Source: Dryococelus australis
Lineage: Eukaryota; Arthropoda; Insecta; Phasmatodea; Phasmatidae
Assembly: GCA_029891345.1 (NCBI GenBank)
Contig: CM056998.1
Span: forward strand, 170,586,332 to 170,650,331
Direction of reading: 5' to 3'
DNA: 64,000 nt
Below, piece after piece: positions 35,901 through 45,473 of this stretch. Position numbers and translations under genes: made by a program. Each line of letters starts with the position of its first letter. Within the stretch, counting starts at the first letter, position 1. The notes under the pieces are model-generated. The model was not told the DNA's origin. It saw only the letters and a program-made list of their open reading frames with translations, and did no database searches.

Positions 35901-36198
35901 ACAATTAGCTAAAGGCTTGGTTATTAGGTTACAAGTTTCAATTTACAGATATTCCTGTTGGTAAAGAAGAATCAAACCAAGCAGCACAAAAAGTTCGCCC
36001 CTTAGCATGTATTCCAAGCCTCATGCGTGAGAGGCAAGTTTAGCTATCTATTTACCTGCTGTGGCCGCTGAATGGTTTGATGGAAAATTAGGGATAGTTA
36101 ATAATTAAATTATAGGCTACACTTAATTTTTGTATTCTTGTAAATATTAAGTAAAGATTCCGTACAAACATAATAAATTCAGTCATAATTTCTTCTCT

Positions 36199-36525
36199 AC
36201 AAAACATTCGCAACAGAAAATTTGTGTCATTTTGCAATGTTTACAAATATAAGTCGTGCAAATACTATTCCACAGATAGTAACGTGACTTGAGAAAGCAA
36301 TACCATAGTAACGTGACGTGAGAAAGCAAAACCATGATAACATGTTATACAAAATGACGTCTATGTGCACTTTTGGCACGGCTGCCGTGTGAACTATAAA
36401 TGATATCTTTCTCTTGTACAGCAGCAAATTCTCTTGTATGTCTTGAATATTGTGATTGTTAAAGTACAGTGAATAGGGTGTCCTTACTTTTGCTTTACCT
36501 TTTTATTATTTACTGGACATGTTTA
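36199..36525. repeat. inverted-repeat arm, left (partner at 38530-38725)
   Basis: Contains AGTAACGTGACTTGAGAAAG (tandemly doubled at about 36280-36325), CAAAATGACGTCTAT and CAGTGAATAGGGTGTCC. The inverse occurs at 38530-38725 in the same internal order. The arm ends directly beside the long-TIR element that starts at 36529. Confidence 0.7.
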
Positions 36526-37128
36526 TTACCGCATTTCGGCGTATATTGGCTGCACATTTTTACAAAAAAAACTACAGAAAGTGGGGTACAGGCTAGTAAT
36601 GAGATATTGCATTGAAAAAATTTTAACCCTCAAAAATCTGTATTAATTGATTATTTATAACCATATACAGTGTAAACTCGAACCATCTAACTCAGTTTGA
36701 CCGAAAGTCCGTGCCCACAGAGCATTTACTGTGGTCCCAAGACAAAATCCCTATGTAAGCGATGCTAAAAAAAATCAGTTTTTGCTGAACTCAAAATTCA
36801 ATTTTTATTGCTTTCATCAAACAAAAATTTGTCGCATCGCCGAAAATTATATGCTTTGATCATTAAACAATTAATTATTAACAAAACAGTATAAGTATGA
36901 ACTGTACTTGCCAATGCATACAAAGTCGGTATATGGTACATTACGTACGCATGCACCAGTAATACTAATAAATAACCCAAATAAAATAAGCTTTTAACAC
37001 ACATTTTTTTTGCTTATGTCTCACTGCCCTGCATTTAGTTCTATTTATGTAATTTACTTCTTCCGAAATAAACTTGTTGATTTAGTCGCAAGCTCGTTCT
37101 TTGTAGCAAAATCAATTAAATAATAATA

Positions 37129-38497
37129 CAGTAAAACCTCGTTAATTCAAAGTGCTCAGGAACTAATTTTTGACTTCAACTTTCATAATTTTGAATTATC
37201 AAAATAAAAGTTTATGCGAATTAAAGAAATGCACATTTTCCCTTTCCAAAGTAAAAAGTAAACACGACTACAGCATTGGGAATAACTTACCCTCTCGAAG
37301 TTACAACCCTGTTTTGGGGACCATAAAATTTTTGGTTTAAAAATTACCCAAAAAATAAGTTTGTTGCATTTATCTTGGTCATTAATTATATGTTCACGGT
37401 CAGAAAAATATAGGTGTTGTAATTGTTGCCTTTAATTGCTATGCAAAAAAAAATGTTTGGTTAAAAACTGCAGTATTCTCTCGCTCCCTCTGCTATTAAT
37501 GCACTTCCAGCGAATGTTTCTCAATACTATGAATGCACTTCCGACGAATGTTTCTCAATCCCATGCTGCCTGACCGGCCAGCTGGGCCTGGAGCCAAGTG
37601 CAGTGTGGTTTTTGTGTCGAACAGCACCCCGTGCTTAGCTGGGTCTGGCCTCTGATAAGGTCACTATCCTCTTAGTCTTTGCCCCCCCACCGGAACACCG
37701 GCTGTTCATCATCCCTCCCCTTAGCAACGCCGCCCACACAGCTTCATTCTCTTCCCCCTTTCCATCTTCCAGCCATGCCCACATTGCTACTCTCCTTTCC
37801 ACTCTGCCCCATGAAGCCACACCGCACCAAGCTTCCTCCCCCCCCCCCTTCTTTTTTTCATCGACGACAATGCTGTAAGCTGTCACCCTCTACTCTATTT
37901 ATTTTTTCTTCCTACTTTGTACATCTTACCATCAGCATTCTCATCCTCTTGCTGGACCCCCCCCCCCTCCCGCAATCATCACCATTCTCATCCTCTTGCT
38001 GGACCCCCCCCCCCCCTCCCGCAATCATCACCATTCTCGAGAACTGTGACAACAGCAGCCCGGAATTTACTTTGTTCTACTCTCCCTAACTTCGCGCAGT
38101 GTGGGCACTAGCTGTCACATCCTTTAACCTCTTCAGTGGGTGGAATAGGTGACAAAAAACAGTCAACATACGTAAACACTCTGATAAGATCAATATCACT
38201 TTGGTGGACGGCGACAGTGGCTGTGTCACTTGATTGCAGCGCCGCCACCAGTTGCTGATTAACATGTGTGCACCAGCAACAGTGTAGGCGATGCATGTTT
38301 ATTAACATAATTATTATAGTTTTGATTAATTAATCTGAACTTCACATACACTTTTGGACGAAATCCAACTTCGAGTTATATAAAAGGCGAATTTTGAATT
38401 AAGAAAACTTATAAAATCCTATTATTTTGTTTGGGGGCGAGTAAACACTTTGAATTATATATGACTTCGAATTAATTGACTTCCAATTAACATACTG
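37129..38497. mobile_element. Tigger/pogo-like MITE nested in the long-TIR element
   Basis: The left end is CAGTAAAACCTCGTTAATTC, a classic pogo/Tigger terminus. The right end, inverted, is CAGTATGTTAATTGGAAGTC followed by AATTAATTCGAAGTC. TA flanks both sides (37127-37128 and 38498-38499). The core is C/T-rich, with poly(C) runs and a tandem duplication, and is probably non-coding; the frame at 37679-38089 only reflects composition. Confidence 0.75.
37938..38036. repeat. tandem duplication of about 46 bp with poly(C) runs
   Basis: The unit CATTCTCATCCTCTTGCTGG plus a C run plus TCCCGCAATCATCAC is repeated twice. The C runs are 11 and 13 bases (37957-37967 and 38004-38016), and a third C run lies at 37838-37848. 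Confidence 0.9.
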
Positions 38498-38529
38498 TAG
38501 ACGTCTCAGGCTAAAACATTCCCGGAAAG

Positions 38530-38725
38530 TTATAAAAAGGAAACGAAAAATTAAGGTAACCCTATTCGCTGCACTTTTATCAATCGCATTGCCGCAAGTG
38601 CAGATTGATAGACGTCATTTTGTGTATAATGCCGTAGTTTTGCTTTCTCAAGTCACGTTACCATCTGGTGATTAGTAATAGCATGATTTGCGTTTGTAAA
38701 TACTGCAAAAAAAAATTAGGTTTTG
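38530..38725. repeat. inverted-repeat arm, right (partner at 36199-36525)
   Basis: Contains TTTGCTTTCTCAAGTCACGT and ATAGACGTCATTTTGTGTAT, inverse to the 36.2-36.5 kb arm. It lies inside the long-TIR element while its partner lies just outside, so the two pairs are interleaved rather than nested. Confidence 0.7.
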
Positions 38726-38754
38726 TCACAAATGTTTTGTAGGGGGGAAATTGT

Positions 38755-38930
38755 CTGATATTGTTCGTATGCAATCAGGATTTAACAATATTTTACAGGA
38801 ATACAAAAAAATTTGGCGAGGCCACACTTTAAATACTGTATTAATTATCCTTAATTTTTCATCAAATATCTCTGGTGCGGCCTGTACATGCACATGGCCT
38901 ATACATGCCAAAACACGTTAGTTATGTTTA
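38755..38930. repeat. right-end fragment of the 52178-52983 MITE family
   Basis: TTTACAGGAATACAAAAA, TAATTTTTCATCA and GGCCTATACATGCC match the right part of the MITE at 52860-52983 in order and orientation. Only this end is present. Confidence 0.65.
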
Positions 38931-39799
38931 TACATAATGCATTCATAATTATTTTCATAAAAAAATATTAAAGTAAAAATAACGCATGTGTGGTGTTGGC
39001 AACATCACATCGCAACTTGAATCAATATCTCGAAATTAAGGCACTTAATTTCTTCTTGCTTATCGTTAACATGGCTGCCACCGTAAACATTGGAATTATT
39101 TGCTAAACTTTTAATAAAATTCTATAGTACATATTTCATATACATATGTACTTCATTTCCACATTTATTCAGTTTTTTTATTTTTTGTTACAAAGTACAA
39201 ATTAGTCTTGACATAACGAAATTAACAGGTTATTTCGGAAGTCGTAAATTACATAAAAAGGACTTAATGCATGGCAGTCAGACGTCAGCGAAAACAATGT
39301 GCGTTGAAAATTTATTTGCGGTATCTATTAGTATTACTTGTGCATGTGTACATAATGTACTGTATACCGACTTTGTATGCCTTGGTGAGGACAGTTGGTA
39401 CTTATACATTTTTGTTAATACTTCGTTGTTTAATGAGTGGAGCTTATAATTTTGGACGATTCTACAGAAATTTTTGTGTAATCGATGCTGTTAAAATTAA
39501 ATTTTTAGTTTGGCAAAAGTGGATTTTTTTTAGCATTATTTCATAGGAATTTTTTCAGGACCACAGAAAATGCTCTTTGGACACTTACTTTAGGACAGAG
39601 TTCTGTGGTTAGTGTTTCCACTCTATACGATTATAAATAATCACATTTAATACAGATTTTCGGTGGTAAACATTTTATTAATGCCAATATCTTGTAAATA
39701 AGCAGCACCCCTCCTTTTGTAGTCATTTTTTCTGTGAATAAAGTGTGGCCTATACACATGGAAATACAGTATTTACAACAACAGGTTTAAAAATACACT

Positions 39800-39900
39800 A
39801 TCTACCAAAATAATTGGGCATCCGTGAAGAGACAACCATCGCAATGCGACCAAAAGAGAAAACTGTCATTTCGAAAACCCTAAGATCACAACAAATTATT
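39800..39900. repeat. Tc1-like terminus fragment
   Basis: CACTATCTACCAAAATAATTGGGCATCC resembles the common Tc1/mariner end (CAGTATCTGTCAAAATTATT type followed by GGGCACC). No partner end or transposase remnant was found up to 40.5 kb, which otherwise shows nothing recognisable. Confidence 0.35.
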
Positions 39901-40520
39901 TGAATAGATGTAAAATTTATGAAAAATACCAAATGCATTCATTCATAAGGAAATGCTTGTATTTGACAACTACGTACAAATGTCATGCACAAACTATCGC
40001 ACAATAAATCCATATTATAAGCTGCCACAGCATTTGCTATTCTAATTTCAAAATGGCTATTTCCTTGAAACAAGGATGAAAACAAACCCTTAAAACAGAA
40101 CGTTTTACAAAACTCCTTTAAAAACTAGGGTTCGACTACTGACATTATCCTTCCATAAATGTCTTGCATGTTTTACAAATGTACCCTATTCTAGGGTTAT
40201 CAGTCAAAACCTGTTTACTCATTTTCCCCTAAACACAGCTAAAATATTTCTTACTGGAACATTTATATTCTTTCAACATGATTAATTGCAAGACAAATTA
40301 CAGAGGCTGAAAACCTGAACCCCAGCAGTCGAGTCTCTCCCGACCAAACTGCTGCTGGGGGTATATATAATACTAGAATAGGTGGGGAAACAAAACTTAA
40401 TTTGTAACTTGACCAATAGGAAGCCTCGGCCTCTCCCTGGGGGTGCGCGAGCAATTAAGGGCTTCCTCTAAAACACCATCGCTCGAGCGGAGAGTTTGAG
40501 AATCATAGTTCCCGCGCCAC

Positions 40521-43500
40521 CAGTGGCGTGTGGTGAAACTTTTGTGTGGGTAAGCTGCAAGAGGGTCATTACATAACAATACACATATATGCATGCGCAC
40601 AAATTTATATAGTATAGTATCGTCTATTAAATAAAATAATTTAACTGTGCAGATAAGAACACAACATGATACAAGACAAAAAAAAAAAAAATGTAATAGC
40701 TTAGGGGCAGAATATATCAATCATATAATATGTAACAATAAATTTATCAGTTGTCCATTCATCTAAACAAGAAAAGACACATAATACTTGTACACATACT
40801 AAAACCTAGACAGTTCAATTTTACGAATACTACTGATATATAAAATTATCAACTTATAGGCTACACATGAAGCAAACATGACACATAACGTTGATATTAT
40901 GTTTAATGAATAGTTTATCTAATTACAAATCAACAACATGTACTTATAGGTAAGCTCAGTACTTCTCTCGTTCTTTGGAAACTCCTCTGTTACACTGTCA
41001 TAAAAGTTTTGTTCACATTGCATTTCACTCAGCAGATCTTTTTCAATGGACAATGACGCCAATTTTTAAAGTTTTTCTTGTGTGCTGCCGCTTTACGTCT
41101 TTATTTTCTTCAGTGCTGAAAAACTTCTTTCTGTGGAGGCGCTAGTGGCGGGAATAATAAGTGTCAGTTTGTACAACTTAACTACTTCTGAATATGCCTT
41201 ATCTAAGTTGTTAAAAAAAATGAAAAATAAAACTACTTCTACATTTTTGCCTGAAAATTCCTGGGATATATAAACTGCAACAAGTTGTGCTCGTAGTGCA
41301 ACAAAATCAAAAAAATTACCATACATATTTAAGACTGACTGCAAACTAGTTCCCAACATTCTTGATGTTTTTTAAAGTTACTTGGATCTAGAAGCTCTAG
41401 AAACTACAGAGATTCGAAAATCGAAAATCTGTCATTCATTTGCTGAATAATTGTCAATAATTTCATAGTACGGACACCTGAAAAATGTTTTAAGATCACG
41501 ACCATCACTGTATTTAAAATGTATCTTGTTCAACTCTTGTGCTTCAGCTTCTGGTTCCGCATTTGTTTTGTTTGAAGTAGGTTGGAGAACTCCCTTACTT
41601 TCGTAGTGCAGTACCCAATGTCATGTAGCTTAGTTTGAAGAATACTTTACAAAACATCTGTATGAGGTAAAATGTTGGCAAAAATCTTTAAAAGGAAATT
41701 GAAATTAAAGTTAATGAAGCTAGAAACTTTTGGCACTTTGACAGATTCCTGGTCCCAGTTTTCGTCAGTGTCATTGATTTTCTCCAACAGGCAAATACAA
41801 TCGTCTCTGTATTCATGTACTGAGCCAATTAAACGTGACTTAAAATTCCAGCGCATAGCTGAAGCTCGTGGCACACTCTTATTTACCACATCAAGGGCCT
41901 TTGTTCATTTTGTGGATTTCGCAAAAATGCAGCCAATCCACTTGAGTACTGAAAAAAATTTTGCATTCTTTCATTGAGCATGAAGATTGTGACAGCACTA
42001 AATTTAACCTGTGAGCCATGCAATGAACAAAAATTGCCTGGGGACACTTTTGTCTCACATTGGCTTGTAGGCCATTCAAATGACGAGCTATAACTGCAGC
42101 ACTGTCGTAGCTCTGAGCTACCAGTTTTTTCTCGCAGCTGTAATCAGCCACTAATTTGCCGACAACGTTGTAAATGACCTCAGCAGAGCGATTTTCACAC
42201 ACACCAAAAAAACCTACAAATCTTTCTCGAACTTTACCATCGTCCCCAGTGCACCGAAATATGCAGGAAAGTTGAGCCTGATTGTTTATATCTGTTGTTT
42301 CATCAAGGCTAATAGAAACAAATGTAGCTATTTCTATTTAATTTCTTACGCATTTTCTGACAAAGGATATGCTAGAAATCGAATAATTTTGTATTAGATT
42401 TGACAGTCCCGTAAAAAATGTGGAAGTTTCAAAATGTTTCAAAGTTAAATCATACTGACTGATGAGGTTTATAAGTTCAACATAATTTTTTTAAGGAAGC
42501 TCCTGCTTTGCCAGATAAGAAACATCATCTACGAAACGTCTCAATATTTCTCTGTTCTTTTTAACGAGTTCATTGTGTTCTTGATGACGTTTTATTTGTT
42601 CATCAAGCAAGTGGTCAATCCTAATTTTGCCAAAGGTTTTCTCACAAAAGATTGTTTGCAAATGAGTCTGGGACAAACAATGCTTCTTTAAAGCTTTGTT
42701 CAAATTGCCCATATCACTGTAACCAGTTTTGCTCCACACATTTTTTTCTTTGCAAAAAGCATACATGGCCAACAAAATAGTTTACAAAGCAATGGGCAGC
42801 CAGTCAACCACTCATTTTGCGAATACAATTTATTATTAAAATGTCTAACAAAATATTTTCCAGCAGTGCTTATGTCTAGAGCTGGACTGGGTCTCCCCAC
42901 CGCCAAAATTTCTTTTTTCTTTTCAAAAGGAAATTTAGTAAAATCAGTCTTCAAAGCAGTACAAATAGCACAGTGGCTGTGAGCTAGGCAGGTGCTGGGT
43001 TGAGTGTCCTGCTCCATTCTGGACAGCATAAGCTGCGGAACTCATAGCTTACATTACAGGGAGATGGCAGTCGCACTAGGCATCGCAGCGCTCTCACACA
43101 TCCAAAACGGAATAAAATGCACATAAAACTGACACTATCTTTATTCTACACCCGTGTAGCACATTAAAAACCTTCCTTGTATAGATAAAATGTGTTATTT
43201 TTATTATTTATTACTCGCACGAATCCCCGTACGTAAACAAACTGCCGGCACAGGGCCAGCTGCTGTGCCTTCAGAGGGCCTTGGCCAATCATTTCCGAAG
43301 TAGTCTACGATGGCACATTATCCCTTCCCCCACATTCATGTTACCATAACGATCAAAATCAACAAAGGCAAAAAGAAAATGTGAACTAAGGGAAACGAAA
43401 ACACAGTAAGACAAAACCTGAAACCTTGGTCGCCGTGCTGTAGAATGAAGTGTGCGTGTGAGACGGAGAGATATTTGTGGATCAGAGGTGTTTCGCGGCT

Positions 43501-43641
43501 CGCGGAAGTGAGAATTCACGCGCGTGGAAATTTAAGTATGTATAAATATGGATTCTTGGGACTGGTAAATAACATATGATATTACAGCAATAGCACAAGG
43601 TAAGCAGTGCTTACCTAGCGTCTATTGAATACACGCCACTG
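40521..43641 (-). mobile_element. hAT transposon with ZMYM1-like decayed transposase and exact 8-bp target duplication
   Basis: The termini are CAGTGGCGTGT at 40521 and ACACGCCACTG ending at 43641. The flanking octamer CGCGCCAC is identical on both sides (40513-40520 and 43642-43649), the 8-bp duplication typical of hAT. A transposase gene runs on the - strand: a TTF-type zinc-finger region (CAICTALKTDFTKFPF... LFCWPCMLF, 42.8-43.0 kb); VSISLDETTD with an acidic catalytic-type motif and CTGDDGK (42.2-42.33 kb); SYDSAAVIARHLNGLQ and FVHCMAHRLNLVL (42.0-42.1 kb); and the C-terminal dimerisation block LIIPATSASTERSFSALKKI (41.1-41.17 kb). These are the blocks of ZMYM1-like hAT transposases. Stops and frameshifts split the gene into at least five frames, so it is inactive. 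Confidence 0.93.
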
Positions 43642-43726
43642 CGCGCCACCCAGATTAACCACACACACACATAACATGACTGTCTATAGCGATTCGGGCT
43701 CCCGTACACAAATATCAAACCATGTA

Positions 43727-44335
43727 TACGTTAGAACCCCATTTTTGCATTACTGCTTTTTACATTTTCCTGCAAATTACACCATTTAGTTTTGGTCCCA
43801 TTTTGTCTCCATTTGATTCTGTGTACTTCTTTCCCGTTAATTACAACACATTTTCGTTTCCTGCTATTTACACTTGTTCTTTACATTATTAACAGTGGAC
43901 AAAATCCACATGACAAGAAGATAAGCGTATTGGATGCAGTCCACATTATTTCTTATGCATGGAAGAAAGTTGCACAGAAAACAATTGCGAACTGCTTCAG
44001 GAAAGGTGGTTTGTTTTCCATGTTCAGTGCTTGGCAATGAAGATGAAAGCAATTGAGCCAAATGTATCATTCACTTTAGTCAACATTGACTGACATGATT
44101 ATCACTGAAGAACAGTGAGTTGAAAATATTGTAAGTTCCCATGTCATGGAAAGTCGAGATTAAGAATATGATGAAGCTTGTGAAGAAGAGGGAGAAGTAC
44201 TTATGCCCACCAAGCATAAGGAATTCCAAGCTGTATCAACAGTGAGGACCTACTGCTCGGGATTCGAATGTGAGGACAGTATATCCAATCAGCTGAGTGT
44301 CCTTAGCAAAAAAAAATTTAACATGTTAGCAGTCA
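43727..44335 (+). mobile_element. pogo/Tigger transposon remnant, internally deleted
   Basis: A terminus-like stretch (GTTAGAACCCCATTTTTGCA, repeated T/A-rich words) lies at 43727-43860. About 40 bases later comes the C-terminal part of a Tigger-type DDE transposase: SVLDAVHIISYAWKKVAQKT and IANCFRKGG at 43.92-44.02 kb. After that come decayed acidic sequence (EYDEACEEEGE) and a C-terminal region at 44.15-44.33 kb. The N-terminal HTH and DDE parts are missing, so the copy is internally deleted as well as frameshifted. The right terminus was not found. Confidence 0.7.
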
Positions 44336-44468
44336 GCAGCTGAAGCAGACTAAAATCTCAGACTTCTTTTCAAAGTCTAATTAAGTGGAAAGTGTGAACT
44401 GTTGTAGTGCATTAGTAAATAATCATTGTAAATTTTTAATTGCCAAGTTCTAGGCAAAGTTTGTAAGT

Positions 44469-44520
44469 ACATAGTATGCTATATTTGTCAGTTTACATAG
44501 TATGCTATATTTGCCAGTTT
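44469..44520. repeat. tandem duplication, 26 bp x 2
   Basis: ACATAGTATGCTATATTTGT plus CAGTTT is repeated directly with one mismatch. A short (GA)n run follows at 44646-44664. Confidence 0.85.
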
Positions 44521-44669
44521 ATTTGTTCTATCTTCAATATTATTTGCCAATGTTACATACTTTTTCTTGCTATGCATATTCAATTTGTAAATGTACTGGA
44601 TTATATTTTGGTAAAGCTGTCCATGTTCAGGTGTGCGTGCGTGTGTGAGAGAGAGAGAGAGAGAGTCAA

Positions 44670-45470
44670 CCTTTGAAAAAACACACTAGGCAAAACATGT
44701 CAACCTGTTTTTCCAATAACCTGAATAACCTGTATTCCACAAATATATAACACTATTGTTAACTTTAGAGTACTGTATTATTGAATAAATGAAACTTTAC
44801 CTAAATATTTTCTATAACTTGTAACATTTATTTCTTTTTAAATGTGAATTAACAACAGCGAGAGCAACGATGTGTTGGCAACAGCCGGTAAGAAATAGTT
44901 CACAGTTAAAATATTTTTTTAACCTAGTTTTTCAGTATACTATTTGTAAATTAAAGGTGCCTATTGAAATATTTAAATATTTAGGTAACTCCGATGGCAA
45001 CATCTCATTTTTACAGTTTAAAAGAACAGCGGGAAATATCGTGAGTAGGCCGTAATGGTACGGTGTTGTTTTATCGAGCAAGAGCAATTTTGAAGCAACT
45101 GTCTGCTGAGTGAACTTTGCTGCTCACTTTCTCTCTGTCTTTTCTCTTTCACACTCGGGAAGTTTCATTTCGCTAGTACACAACAAAATTATACCCGTTT
45201 TCAATTGTAGCATATTTCATACTTATTACCACAAAATAATGATTTTTGAATTTTTAATTTGCGACTGAAAAGAGATTTTAATGTTTGAATATTTATTTTT
45301 ATCTATGTAGATATGATGGCGGGGCAGAAACAGTGAAGTTGGCAGACGTGGCAAGCCATGACATGTGTTGCTGTTTTACCAAATGAAGCGTAAATTATAC
45401 ATACTCCAAAAAATACTTCATATTACCACATCACGTTTGTAGACTGTGTGTTTTTTAAACCTACCTTAGC
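44670..45470. other. AT-rich intronic stretch, nothing recognised
   Basis: No domain. The sequence ends where the integrase C-terminal remains of the Ty3/Gypsy fossil begin. A 3' LTR would be expected here but was not recognised. Confidence 0.35.
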
Positions 45471-45473
45471 AAG

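Larger units (their letters stand above)
36529..39769. mobile_element. DNA element with about 560-base terminal inverted repeats and TA flanks
   Basis: The left arm (36529-37095) and right arm (39195-39769) are inverted copies alignable along their whole length, at roughly 70-75% by eye. They include the words CATACAAAGTCGGTATA, GGACCACAG/CTGTGGTCC and ATTTATAA. The ends read CCGCATTTCGGCGTATATTG and, inverted, CTGTATTTCCATGTGTATAG; both are flanked by TA (36527-36528 and 39770-39771). The first about 110 bases match the 52178-52983 MITE. Open frames in the two arms (36798-37004 - and 39271-39546 +) are mirror images, not genes. No transposase is recognisable. The core was later filled by a Tigger-like MITE (37129-38497) and other fragments. 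The superfamily is unknown; TA flanks fit Tc1/mariner or pogo. Confidence 0.75.

Noticed and set aside
36798-37004. Similar hydrophobic frames at 36798-37004 (-) and 39271-39546 (+) as a conserved membrane protein pair
   Set aside because: They are mirror images because they lie in the two arms of a long inverted repeat; no protein family fits.
37679-38089. 136-residue proline- and serine-rich frame
   Set aside because: Composition of a C/T-rich MITE core with poly(C) runs and a tandem duplication; no coding sign.
40310-40365. Inverted repeat CCCCAGCAG ... CTGCTGGGG as a regulatory hairpin
   Set aside because: Short, imperfect and without an associated gene; such repeats are expected by chance in 64 kb.
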